A stretch of DNA of 9,299 nt from Bacteroidales bacterium. Its GTDB lineage: Bacteria; Bacteroidota; Bacteroidia; Bacteroidales; Muribaculaceae. The stretch spans positions 1 through 9,299 of the forward strand of contig SFOK01000071.1 of assembly GCA_004552395.1 (NCBI GenBank), written 5' to 3'. The position numbers and the translations under genes were made by a program. The notes beneath the pieces are model-generated. The model was not told the origin of the DNA and searched no databases. It worked only from the letters and a program-made list of their open reading frames with translations. This document shows, one piece after another, positions 1 through 7,447 of this stretch (its first letter is position 1; every line of letters begins with the position of its first letter).

Positions 1-2630
1 ACGAGAACAACAATCTCGTGGTGACAATCTACAAGCTCGCATCCGGCAAGTGGGAAGCAGTTCAGACCACCAAGATACCCGTGGTGAAAGCATCGGATGT
101 CGACGGCGAGATTTACACATATTACTCAGTCGGCAATCTGCGTTACGACCAGGACGTGAATTTCGGCGATTATCTGCCCGATCCCGATCAGGCAGCCATC
201 ACCGTCAACCGACAGGTCTATACGCTTGCCGATGACGATAACTACATAAACTCGTTCACAGTCTACGACAATCTGGGCGAGGAGCTCCTTCCGCTCGCCG
301 ACAAGTGCAGCGGTTTCACACTGCTTTCCGATGTTCCCGGTCTGGATCCCGAGGTACTCTTCGTATATTTCGACGGCACTGATTACCGTCTGAGTTTCAC
401 AGACCTTTATACCGGCGACGAGCAGTTCCATTTAGCCCAGACAGTCAACGGCTTCAATATCAACACCAATCTCGACCGTGTGCCTTCAGGCGACAGCGCC
501 AAGTATGCCGTGTCTGTTTCGACAGCCGACTATGACGAAGATCAGAATGTGATACACAGCATCCTCTGGCTTGACGACCAAGGTCACTACATTGGGCGCG
601 ACAAGCTCAACCTCGGCAAAGGCGTTCACCTCGCGCAGGTCTATATGAATCAGGCTGCACTCTCGCCGTATCTCTACAACACCGACGACAGCCGCGAATA
701 CATGGTACTCGTGAAACGCGGCAACGATTACAACTCCGTGCTCGCCGAGGAGTTCTGTGTGGTAAGCGCAAAGTCAGGTGTCTTCTTCCAGCTCGGCGAA
801 GATGCAGAGAAGGGCGCCATCATGAATATAGCCAACGTGAACCTTGCCACCAACCCCCAGATAGCAGTAGTCTACCGCGACGATGATTTCAAATACAGCA
901 TAGATTTCTACGACCTGCCCATGAGTGTGTTTGCAGGCGGCGAGGGAACGGCAGAGAATCCCTATCAGATAGCTTCGGCCGGCGACCTTCAGCAGATGCA
1001 GAAATTCCCCAAAGCCAACTATGTGCTAACCAAAGATATCGACGCATCCGATTATTACTTCACTCCGATCAAGGATTTCTCCGGCAAGCTCGACGGCAAA
1101 GGCCACACAGTGGGCAATCTTACAGTGAAGAGCTCGGGTTCGACCGCCGGTATCTTCGGCTCAATGTCGAATGCCGAGGTCCGCAACCTCGATCTCGTGA
1201 ACGTGAAATTCATGCTCTCGTCAGACTGCGACAAAGCAGCCGTAGTTGCAGCCGACATGTCGAACTCCGTAATCGACAACGTTCACGTATACAACATCAG
1301 CCTTTCCAACACAGATTTTGCCGGTGTATTCGGCGCGATCGCAGGTCAGGCATCCTTCAAGTCCAAGATAAACAACTGCTCAGGCGCCAACATTGAGGCA
1401 ATTCTTCCGCAGAGTTCACTGGGCGGAATCGCAGCCGACATCCTAACAGGCGTACAGATCACAGGCTGCTCATTCAGTGGCACCCTCACAGGTTCGAGCC
1501 CTGTGGGCGGTATCGCCGGCTCCTCTCTTACAGGCGATGAGCTTATCGAAGACTGCCATGTGGATGCAGCGCTTACAGCAGAGAACGTGATCGGCGGTGT
1601 GATAGGCTACAGCAACCGTTCCACAGTGAACCGCTGCTATGTGGAAGGCACCGTTGAAGCAACCAAGGCCAACCGCTGGGAGGATGTAGGTCCGTGCGCC
1701 GGCGGTATCGTAGGCGAGCTTGAAGGCGACTTCGGCAACACACCCGACGGAGGTGGCGAGCGTGTGGCGACCCAAGGTGTGGTACGCAACAATTATGTGG
1801 CCCTCACATCTCTGAAAGGCTTCACATCGCAAGGCGCAGGCTCATTTGCAGAGCAGCGCACAACCATGCACCGTATCGTGGGCCGCTCCAAGATCAACCA
1901 CGAGGCTGATCCGGCTATCGTGATAGAGGCCGAGCGCTCCATCGCCGACAATTATGTGGTGCCCACACTGGCCCGCATCGACAGCAATGTGGCCGAGTCA
2001 GCCACATCGACCGAAGGCGAAGCAGCCGAAGCCTCACGCAATTTCTTCGAGACAACACTGGGCTTCCAGTTCGGCGACGACAAAAACTGGAGCGACTATT
2101 CAGAGGCTGATCCCTACCTGAACCACGAACAGGCAATCTTCTTCTACCCCGAGACACTCAATCCCGAGGAAGGCTCCACATTCACCGCAGAGCTCGTGAT
2201 AGTGAGCCGCAGCGAGCTGAATGCCGACGAACTTATCGAAGGCTTCTCATGCGAGTCGACCGACGAGGCTGTGGCAATGCCCACAGGCAAGTTCTCACTC
2301 GAGGGGAACCGACTCCTCATCGAGTTCGAATGCAACAAGATAGGCACAGCCGAAGTGACAGCTTATCTGCTCGGTTCGCAGGCCAAATTCACCGTTGACT
2401 CCAAGGCAGCAGGCGTAGGCACCGTCACCGATACTCAGGCTGAGTTCGGATATAAGAACAGTATCCTCAGTGCCGAAGGCTGCACCATAGACATCTACAC
2501 AACAGCCGGTACACGTCTTGCAAGCGCTCAGAGCCAGCTCAGCACCAAGGATCTGCAGAACGGTATCTACATAGCCGTGGCAACCGACGCCAAGGGTGTA
2601 CGCACCGTGAAGAAGATACTTGTGAAGTAA
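1..2630 (+). CDS. GLUG-repeat surface/secreted protein with C-terminal sorting-type domain (5' partial)
   Basis: The reading frame is open to the left edge (GAG AAC AAC AAT CTC precede the first GTG at 18), so the N-terminus and any signal peptide lie outside the window. Residues below count from position 18. Residues 1-300 are beta-rich with many Asp/Tyr/Gly, possibly a propeller-like domain, but I cannot name a family. From about 306 (GGEGTAENPYQI) to about 710 the protein has the look of GLUG beta-helix proteins: FSGKLDGKGHTVGNL, repeated GGIAG/GGVIGY/GGIVGE turns, and a closing FFETTLGFQFG block. Residues about 710-795 resemble an Ig-like beta-sandwich. The last 50 residues (IDIYTTAGTRL, NGIYIAV, VKKILVK) resemble a type A sorting domain of the type IX secretion system. 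A cell-surface or secreted adhesive or binding role is inferred; no catalytic motif is visible. Family-level confidence is good, function is unknown. Confidence 0.85.
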   Translation, partial: ENNNLVVTIYKLASGKWEAVQTTKIPVVKASDVDGEIYTYYSVGNLRYDQDVNFGDYLPDPDQAAITVNRQVYTLADDDNYINSFTVYDNLGEELLPLADKCSGFTLLSDVPGLDPEVLFVYFDGTDYRLSFTDLYTGDEQFHLAQTVNGFNINTNLDRVPSGDSAKYAVSVSTADYDEDQNVIHSILWLDDQGHYIGRDKLNLGKGVHLAQVYMNQAALSPYLYNTDDSREYMVLVKRGNDYNSVLAEEFCVVSAKSGVFFQLGEDAEKGAIMNIANVNLATNPQIAVVYRDDDFKYSIDFYDLPMSVFAGGEGTAENPYQIASAGDLQQMQKFPKANYVLTKDIDASDYYFTPIKDFSGKLDGKGHTVGNLTVKSSGSTAGIFGSMSNAEVRNLDLVNVKFMLSSDCDKAAVVAADMSNSVIDNVHVYNISLSNTDFAGVFGAIAGQASFKSKINNCSGANIEAILPQSSLGGIAADILTGVQITGCSFSGTLTGSSPVGGIAGSSLTGDELIEDCHVDAALTAENVIGGVIGYSNRSTVNRCYVEGTVEATKANRWEDVGPCAGGIVGELEGDFGNTPDGGGERVATQGVVRNNYVALTSLKGFTSQGAGSFAEQRTTMHRIVGRSKINHEADPAIVIEAERSIADNYVVPTLARIDSNVAESATSTEGEAAEASRNFFETTLGFQFGDDKNWSDYSEADPYLNHEQAIFFYPETLNPEEGSTFTAELVIVSRSELNADELIEGFSCESTDEAVAMPTGKFSLEGNRLLIEFECNKIGTAEVTAYLLGSQAKFTVDSKAAGVGTVTDTQAEFGYKNSILSAEGCTIDIYTTAGTRLASAQSQLSTKDLQNGIYIAVATDAKGVRTVKKILVK

Positions 2631-2641
2631 CCGCATACCAA

Positions 2642-2663
2642 TCCCGGAGATTCAGCGCCGGGA
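2642..2663 (+). other. Small hairpin after the surface-protein stop codon
   Basis: TCCCGG (2642-2647) pairs with CCGGGA (2658-2663) around a 10-base loop, 11 bases after the stop codon. No T-run follows, so it is probably not a terminator itself. It may protect the mRNA 3' end together with the terminator just downstream. Confidence 0.35.
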
Positions 2664-2683
2664 GAGAGAACATACTCTATCGG

Positions 2684-2725
2684 AGGAGACAAGTCAGCGA
2701 AGGCTTGTCTCCTTCTGCATTTTTT
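2684..2725 (+). terminator. Intrinsic terminator of the surface-protein gene
   Basis: AGGAGACAAG (2684-2693) is perfectly complementary to CTTGTCTCCT (2704-2713). This gives a 10-bp stem with a 10-base loop, extendable by a G-T and a G-C pair. Six T's follow at 2720-2725 after a short spacer. The position 54 bases past the stop codon suits a Rho-independent terminator. Confidence 0.75.
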
Positions 2726-2819
2726 CAGCTACTCCGCAGAGAAGCTATTTACATTGCTATACGGAGGAGCGATTTGTCGCCGTATCGATCCCGGCCTGGC
2801 AAAGATTTACGGCGCGGGA

Positions 2820-2851
2820 TTTCCGATGTTTGCCGGAGTTTTGTAACTTTG
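2820..2851 (+). promoter_or_regulatory. Bacteroidota-type promoter for the DUF2520-KdsC-Maf cluster
   Basis: TAACTTTG at 2844-2851 matches the Bacteroidota -7 consensus TAnnTTTG exactly. A TTTC at 2820-2823, 20 bases upstream, is a one-mismatch version of the -33 TTTG element. Transcription would begin near 2856-2859, about 30 bases before the ATG at 2888. The match to the known consensus is seen in the sequence; promoter activity is inferred. Confidence 0.6.
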
Positions 2852-2887
2852 CGATGCAAACCGACAGAATTCAGAGCAAGAAACGAT

Positions 2888-3637
2888 ATGAGCAGTATCT
2901 GCATAATAGGGCAGGGCAATGTAGCCACGCATCTGTGTGTGGCCTTCTCCTGCACTGACAACGAAGTGATTCAGGTAAACTCGCGCACACTGGAGGACTT
3001 GCCCACCGATGCCGACGCGTACATAATATCCGTGAGCGACAGCGCCATAGCGGAAGTAGCTTCACGGCTCCCGCAGGGGCTGCGCGGCGTTGTGGCGCAT
3101 ACGTCGGGAAGCACACCCGCCGACGTGCTGCAGCCCTATTCAGGGCGTTACGGTGTGCTGTATCCGCTCATGACCTTCTCACGCGATGCAGATATAGATT
3201 ACTCCGCCATACCGTTCTTCACCGAAGGCTCCGACGAGCCGGCTGCGGAAGTGCTGTCCTCGTTAGCCCGGGAGCTGTCCGAGCATGTCTACCCCATGGA
3301 CTCCGCGCAGCGCAAGAAGATGCATATCGCATCAGTGTTCGCCTGCAACTTTGCCAATCACCTTTGGGACATCGCTTACGGACTCCTGAAGGAGGAGGGT
3401 GTACCGTTCCGCCATATGATGCCACTGATCGAGGCCACGTTCCGCAAACTGCAGTACATGACTCCCCGGCGCGGGCAGACCGGTCCGGCCGTTCGCGGCG
3501 ACCGACGGGTCGTGGAGAGCCATATCCAGGCACTTGCCGACCGGCCCGAGCTCGCAGAGATATACCGGATGCTTTCCGAGAGCATAGCTTCGGCAGCCAC
3601 ACATCCCGAAGATTCAAAAGAAACAGATTCAGAATGA
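2888..3637 (+). CDS. Rossmann-like and DUF2520 domain-containing protein
   Basis: A 249-residue protein of the Rossmann-like/DUF2520 family, related in fold to NAD(P)-dependent reductases such as pyrroline-5-carboxylate reductase. Its substrate is not established. The N-terminus carries the dinucleotide-binding loop GQGNVA (residues 8-13) after a short beta strand. AYIISVSDSAI (45-54) and HTSGS (71-75) fit the Rossmann half. KKMHIASVFACNFANHL (143-159) and QTGPAVRGD (197-205) are typical of the helical DUF2520 half. I chose the ATG at 2888. The frame stays open upstream to a TTG at 2705, but those 61 extra residues are Arg-rich, overlap the terminator and precede the promoter, and the Rossmann strand starts immediately after this ATG. 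Its stop overlaps the next start (ATGA), implying translational coupling to the phosphatase gene. Confidence 0.9.
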   Translation: MSSICIIGQGNVATHLCVAFSCTDNEVIQVNSRTLEDLPTDADAYIISVSDSAIAEVASRLPQGLRGVVAHTSGSTPADVLQPYSGRYGVLYPLMTFSRDADIDYSAIPFFTEGSDEPAAEVLSSLARELSEHVYPMDSAQRKKMHIASVFACNFANHLWDIAYGLLKEEGVPFRHMMPLIEATFRKLQYMTPRRGQTGPAVRGDRRVVESHIQALADRPELAEIYRMLSESIASAATHPEDSKETDSE

Positions 3638-4158
3638 GTGCCATAGACTACGATTTGAAGAAAATACGCGGCATAGCGTTCGATGTCGACGGTGTCCTTT
3701 CGCCCTCGACCATACCTTGTTCGCCCGCAGGAGAGCCCCTGCGAATGGTCAACATAAAAGATGGCTATGCCATACAGCACGCCGTGAAACGCGGCTACAA
3801 ACTCGCAATCATAACCGGAGGAACCACCAAAGCGATGCAGGTACGCTACGAAGGACTCGGCATGACCGATATCTTTCAGGGCGCGGCGCATAAGCTCGTC
3901 GTGCTCGAGCGGTGGATGGCCTCCCGCGACCTAAAACCCGAGGAGGTGGCCTATATGGGCGACGATATACCCGACCTCACCTGCCTGCGCCATGTGGGTC
4001 TGCCCGTCTGCCCCGCCGATGCCGTGTGGGAAGTGAAAGAGGCGTGCCGCTATATTTCCAAAGCCAACGGCGGCTACGGCTGTGCCCGCGACCTGATAGA
4101 GCAGGTGATGAAGGCCCGCGGCGACTGGATGGATGCCGCCGACGCTTTCGGATGGTGA
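3634..4158 (+). CDS. KdsC-like HAD phosphatase (probable 3-deoxy-D-manno-octulosonate 8-phosphate phosphatase)
   Basis: A 174-residue HAD-superfamily protein with the small cap-less architecture and length of KdsC, which dephosphorylates Kdo-8-P during LPS inner-core synthesis in the cytoplasm. HAD motif I is DVDGV (residues 17-21, nucleophile Asp17 and acid/base Asp19). Motif II is the Thr of IITGG (Thr61), motif III is Lys87 in AHKL, and motif IV is GDDIPD (109-114). The KDGYAIQ segment (42-48) and GGYGCARDLI near the C-terminus (146-155) correspond to conserved KdsC segments. The ATG at 3634 overlaps the previous stop by four bases. An in-frame upstream extension to 3364 lies inside the DUF2520 gene and is rejected. 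No other Kdo genes are in the window, so the exact substrate is inferred from family resemblance; a related sugar phosphate is possible. Confidence 0.87.
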   Translation: MSAIDYDLKKIRGIAFDVDGVLSPSTIPCSPAGEPLRMVNIKDGYAIQHAVKRGYKLAIITGGTTKAMQVRYEGLGMTDIFQGAAHKLVVLERWMASRDLKPEEVAYMGDDIPDLTCLRHVGLPVCPADAVWEVKEACRYISKANGGYGCARDLIEQVMKARGDWMDAADAFGW

Positions 4159-4169
4159 TTCCGTTTTTT
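4149..4169 (+). terminator. Weak terminator-like hairpin at the end of the HAD gene
   Basis: CGGA (4149-4152) can pair with TCCG (4160-4163), immediately followed by six T's (4164-4169). The stem is only 4 bp and overlaps the stop codon, so at most it would attenuate transcription into maf. Low confidence. Confidence 0.2.
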
Positions 4170-4209
4170 ACGAAAACATACTGAAATACAGCTGATAAAC
4201 ACGCAAAAC

Positions 4210-4226
4210 TTGAAGCAACACTTCAA
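4210..4226 (+). other. Hairpin just upstream of maf
   Basis: TTGAAG (4210-4215) pairs with CTTCAA (4221-4226) around loop CAACA, ending 11 bases before the maf ATG at 4238. It sits where a ribosome would load and could influence maf translation within the cluster. It may also be chance in a short AT-rich spacer. Confidence 0.3.
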
Positions 4227-4237
4227 CAGCAGAAATC

Positions 4238-4816
4238 ATGCTTGACAATCTTAATAAATATCATATAATCCTGGCGAGCAAGTCGCCGCGCCGCCGCGAG
4301 CTGCTCGCACAACTCTGCATACCGTTTGAGGTCCGGGAAGCGGATGTGAAGGAAGTCTATCCCGACACACTCGAGGTCCACGAGATAGCGCCCTTCCTTT
4401 CGCAGCTTAAAGGTGACGCCTTCCGCAAGGAGATGCATCCCGGCGACCTGGTGATAAGCGCCGACACGCTCGTGATATGCGACGGAGAGGCGATAGGGAA
4501 ACCCCGCGACAAAGAGGATGCCAAGCGTATGCTCTCCTTCCTGTCAGGTAAAGTGCACGAGGTAGTATCGGGCGTATCCATCACCACGGCCGAGCGCCGC
4601 GAGACCTTCTCGGTGACCACGCGTGTGAAGTTCGGAAGCCTTAGCCCCGAAGAGATAGACTGGTATGTTGAGCGATTTTCACCGCTCGACAAAGCCGGGG
4701 CATACGGCATACAGGAATGGATCGGTGCCGTGGCCGTGGAATTCATAGAAGGGAGCTTCTACAATGTGATGGGCTTGCCCGTGCATCAGCTCTATAAGGT
4801 ACTAAAGCGTTTTTGA
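4238..4816 (+). CDS. maf: Maf-family nucleoside triphosphate pyrophosphatase
   Basis: A 192-residue Maf protein of standard family length. Maf enzymes hydrolyse non-canonical or excess nucleoside triphosphates to the monophosphate plus pyrophosphate; members are also linked to septum formation. Seen here are the N-terminal signature LASKSPRRRELL (12-23), SADTLV (74-79) with the conserved Asp76, GKPRD (87-91), GKVHEVVSGV (104-113), KAGAYGIQ (152-159) and GSFYNVMGLPV (172-182). The KAGAYGIQ form resembles the dTTP/UTP-type (YhdE-like) branch more than the m7GTP-type (YceF), which is an inference. The ATG at 4238 starts six residues before the first conserved strand. It lies 79 bases after the HAD gene on the same strand and is probably co-transcribed, but no Shine-Dalgarno sequence is evident. 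Confidence 0.93.
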   Translation: MLDNLNKYHIILASKSPRRRELLAQLCIPFEVREADVKEVYPDTLEVHEIAPFLSQLKGDAFRKEMHPGDLVISADTLVICDGEAIGKPRDKEDAKRMLSFLSGKVHEVVSGVSITTAERRETFSVTTRVKFGSLSPEEIDWYVERFSPLDKAGAYGIQEWIGAVAVEFIEGSFYNVMGLPVHQLYKVLKRF

Positions 4817-4850
4817 GGTAATAAAGCCCCGAAAGATGCGTTATTAAAGA

Positions 4851-7262
4851 GTGAAGATCAGAATTTACATATCGCTTCTATCCGCAATACTGCTCGCATC
4901 GCTGCCGCTTATGGCAGACAATGTGAAGATTGCGGGTAAGGTGACCAATACGGACAATGAGCCCGTGGAGTTCGCTACCGTGATGGTGGCGAAGACAGCC
5001 ATAGGCACCACCACCGACCTCAAAGGCGACTACCGTCTCACTGTGCCCCAGTCCGACACCATCTCCATAAAGGTGCGCTGCATCGGCTACCGCGATGTGA
5101 CGCAACGACTTATCGACCCGAAAGGGGAGATCACCCTCAACATACGTCTACCTTACGACGAACAGACCCTCGAGGCTGTGGAGGTTATCGGCTATCAGCC
5201 CAACATGACCGGCATGCAGCAGATCAGCCGCGAGTCGCTCAAGGTCAGTCCCGATGCTTCGGGCGGATCCGTGGAAGCGCTTCTCACCACTATGGCCGGC
5301 GTGAACTCCTCGAACGAGATGAGCTCGCAGTATTCCGTGCGTGGCGGCTCATTCGACGAGAACTCCGTCTATATAAACGGCACAGAGATTTACCGTCCGC
5401 AGCTTATGCGTTCCGGACAGCAAGAGGGCCTGTCAATCATCAACCCCGACCTTGTGGGTAATATCCGTTTTTCGACGGGAGGCTTCCCGGCCCGCTATTC
5501 CGACAAGATGTCGTCAGTTCTCGACATCACCTACCGCGAACCCGAATCGTTCGAAGCCGGCATCACAGGCTCACTCATGGGCGCTTCCGGATATCTGGGC
5601 ATGAATACCGGCAAGTTCTCCATGATCCACGGAGCGAGGTTCAAGAAGAACAATTCGCTGCTGTCGTCACTGGAGACAAAAGGCGAGTATGATCCCCAGT
5701 ACTTCGATTATCAGACAAATATCAAATATAAGCCCACAGACCGCTGGACATTCTCGTTTCTTGGCAACGTCTCGCTGAACGATTATAATTTCAAGCCGAC
5801 CGACCGCGAGACAAGTTTCGGCACATCGACTGACACAAAGAATTTCAAGGTCTATTTCGACGGACACGAGAAAGACAAGTTCCAGACCTATCTGGGCTCC
5901 CTGCAGGTCAATTACCGGCACAACAACGCCACCTCCTTCTCTTTGGGCGCTTCGGGCTTCCTCACCAACGAGTATGTGAGCTACGATATCTCCGGCGAAT
6001 ACTGGCTCGATCAGGCCGGCACGTCGGGCGACAACGGAGTGGGCGGTGAGCTCGGTGTGGGCAAGTACATGGAGCACTCCCGCAACCGCCTGAAAGCATC
6101 GGTGATACAGCTGCTTTTCAACGGCACGACAGTGGCCGGAAGGAATCATATCAGCTTCGGCGCCACATATCAGATCGAGAATTTCTATGACCGCACGCGC
6201 GAATGGGAGTGGCGCGATTCGGCAGGCTATTCGCTGCCCACGCAGCCCGACGGTGTGCATCTGATCTATAACCTCGCTTCGCGCCAGGACCTCACCACTC
6301 ACCGCGCCGCGCTCTGGGTAGAGGATGCCATCTACTTCAACAACGACGGCGGACTCTTCTCCATCAACCTGGGTCTGCGCGGTTCATACTGGGACTTCAA
6401 CAAGGAGTTTCTGATCTCTCCCCGCGTCAACTTCAGCTGGACGCCGCAGAACGCCCGTAACTGGACCTTCAAGGCAGCGGCAGGTATGTATTATCAGTCG
6501 CCGTTCTACAAAGAGTTCCGCCAGGCAATCACCGATGATCTGGGCAACGGTATCGTGGAGCTGAACAAAGGTATAAAATCTCCGCGGAGTATTCAGGTGC
6601 TATTAGGCGCTGACTACAGTTTCAACGCCATGAACAGGCCGTTCAAGCTCTCCATGGAGGCGTACTATAAGAACCTCTCCAACCTTATCAGCTACGAATA
6701 CGACAATCTGAAAGTGGCTTATTCGGGCGTCAACGATTCCAAAGGATTCATCTACGGACTCGACATGAAGTTTTACGGGCAGTTCGTGCCCGGCTCCGAT
6801 TCCTGGATCAGTTTCTCGCTAATGAAGACACAGCAGACGCTCGCCGGTGTGAAATGTCCGCTGCCCAGCGACCAGCGCTACGCCTTCAGTCTCTTCTTCA
6901 ACGATTACTTCCCACGTTTCCCGAAGCTTAAATTCTCGCTGCGCGGTATCTTCTCCGACGGTCTCACCATGGTAGCCCCGCGCATCCCGCGCAATGTGAG
7001 CTGGTTCCGCGCTCCGGCATACAAACGTGTCGACATAGGCCTGAGCTATCAGATCGTTGGCGCACCCGACGAGGAGAGGCGCACATCCGGATTCCTGAGC
7101 CATTTCAGGAATGTCTCAGTGGGATTGGATGTGTTCAACCTCTTCGATATATCCAACGTGAGCAGTTACTATTGGGTCACCGACGTGAACGGCATACAAT
7201 ATGCCGTGCCGAATTACCTCACCAGACGTCAGTTTAACGTGCGTCTCACCCTGGAATTCTAA
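4851..7262 (+). CDS. TonB-dependent outer-membrane receptor with carboxypeptidase-regulatory-like domain
   Basis: An 803-residue outer-membrane beta-barrel transporter powered by TonB-ExbBD. Residues 1-22 form a signal peptide (KIRIY, hydrophobic core, cleavage likely after LPLMA). Residues 25-100 are a carboxypeptidase D regulatory-like domain (AGKVTNTDNEPVEFATV, CIGYRDV), common on Bacteroidota receptors. The plug follows, with YSVRGGSFDENSVYINGTEI (161-180) and INPDLVGNIRFSTGGFPARYSDK (197-219). The rest alternates aromatic-rich barrel strands and ends in LTLEF, with the terminal Phe usual for outer-membrane barrels. The start is GTG at 4851; an in-frame TAA at 4845 leaves no alternative upstream. 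No SusD-like partner follows, so this is not a typical SusC glycan pair, and the substrate cannot be told (siderophore, cobalamin, peptide and others are possible). It starts 34 bases after maf and is likely in the same transcript. Confidence 0.92.
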   Translation: MKIRIYISLLSAILLASLPLMADNVKIAGKVTNTDNEPVEFATVMVAKTAIGTTTDLKGDYRLTVPQSDTISIKVRCIGYRDVTQRLIDPKGEITLNIRLPYDEQTLEAVEVIGYQPNMTGMQQISRESLKVSPDASGGSVEALLTTMAGVNSSNEMSSQYSVRGGSFDENSVYINGTEIYRPQLMRSGQQEGLSIINPDLVGNIRFSTGGFPARYSDKMSSVLDITYREPESFEAGITGSLMGASGYLGMNTGKFSMIHGARFKKNNSLLSSLETKGEYDPQYFDYQTNIKYKPTDRWTFSFLGNVSLNDYNFKPTDRETSFGTSTDTKNFKVYFDGHEKDKFQTYLGSLQVNYRHNNATSFSLGASGFLTNEYVSYDISGEYWLDQAGTSGDNGVGGELGVGKYMEHSRNRLKASVIQLLFNGTTVAGRNHISFGATYQIENFYDRTREWEWRDSAGYSLPTQPDGVHLIYNLASRQDLTTHRAALWVEDAIYFNNDGGLFSINLGLRGSYWDFNKEFLISPRVNFSWTPQNARNWTFKAAAGMYYQSPFYKEFRQAITDDLGNGIVELNKGIKSPRSIQVLLGADYSFNAMNRPFKLSMEAYYKNLSNLISYEYDNLKVAYSGVNDSKGFIYGLDMKFYGQFVPGSDSWISFSLMKTQQTLAGVKCPLPSDQRYAFSLFFNDYFPRFPKLKFSLRGIFSDGLTMVAPRIPRNVSWFRAPAYKRVDIGLSYQIVGAPDEERRTSGFLSHFRNVSVGLDVFNLFDISNVSSYYWVTDVNGIQYAVPNYLTRRQFNVRLTLEF

Positions 7263-7277
7263 AGAAATATATGTTAT

Positions 7278-7309
7278 TGAGCAGCAATGGCTCTGCTCAT
7301 TACATTTTT
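7278..7309 (+). terminator. Probable terminator after the TonB receptor gene
   Basis: TGAGCAG (7278-7284) is the exact reverse complement of CTGCTCA (7293-7299), with an 8-base loop. A T-rich tail follows, with five T's at 7305-7309 after TTACA. The tail is not immediately adjacent to the stem, so efficiency is uncertain, but the location 16 bases past the stop codon fits. Confidence 0.55.
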
Positions 7310-7345
7310 ATTACAGGAAAGTGCTGATGTTTTTAAAAATTTCAG

Positions 7346-7353
7346 TAATTTTG
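7346..7353 (+). promoter_or_regulatory. -7 element of the kinase promoter
   Basis: TAATTTTG matches the Bacteroidota TAnnTTTG consensus exactly and lies between the receptor terminator and the kinase. No convincing TTTG -33 element lies 19-21 bases upstream. Transcription would start near 7358-7361, giving a leader of about 90 bases. Confidence 0.5.
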
Positions 7354-7365
7354 TGAGAAGTTTCG

Positions 7366-7391
7366 GGAGAGCTTTCAGTCAGCGTCTCTCC
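7366..7391 (+). other. Hairpin in the 5' leader of the kinase mRNA
   Basis: GGAGAG (7366-7371) pairs with CTCTCC (7386-7391) around a 14-base loop. It lies near the predicted mRNA 5' end, followed by an unstructured A/T-rich stretch up to the ATG. It could stabilise the transcript or regulate it; I recognise no known riboswitch. Confidence 0.35.
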
Positions 7392-7447
7392 GTATTCTCC
7401 AAGTTATCCTGATATATATCTGTTAATCTAAAAATCAAAACAATATT

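Noticed and set aside
3364..3633. 90-residue N-terminal extension of the HAD phosphatase frame
   Set aside because: It lies entirely inside the DUF2520 gene in another frame, is Arg/Pro-rich and unlike HAD proteins. The real start is the ATG at 3634, just before the HAD nucleophile strand.
3376..3891. 171-residue antisense open frame
   Set aside because: It lies opposite two well-supported genes and shows no recognisable domain or start context; a shadow frame from high-GC codon bias.
5667..6302. 211-residue antisense open frame inside the TonB receptor gene
   Set aside because: The sense strand encodes continuous receptor barrel sequence; the antisense translation has no motif or signal.
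7415..7422. TATATCTG as an alternative -7 element for the kinase
   Set aside because: One mismatch to the consensus with no upstream TTTG; the exact TAATTTTG at 7346-7353 is better.
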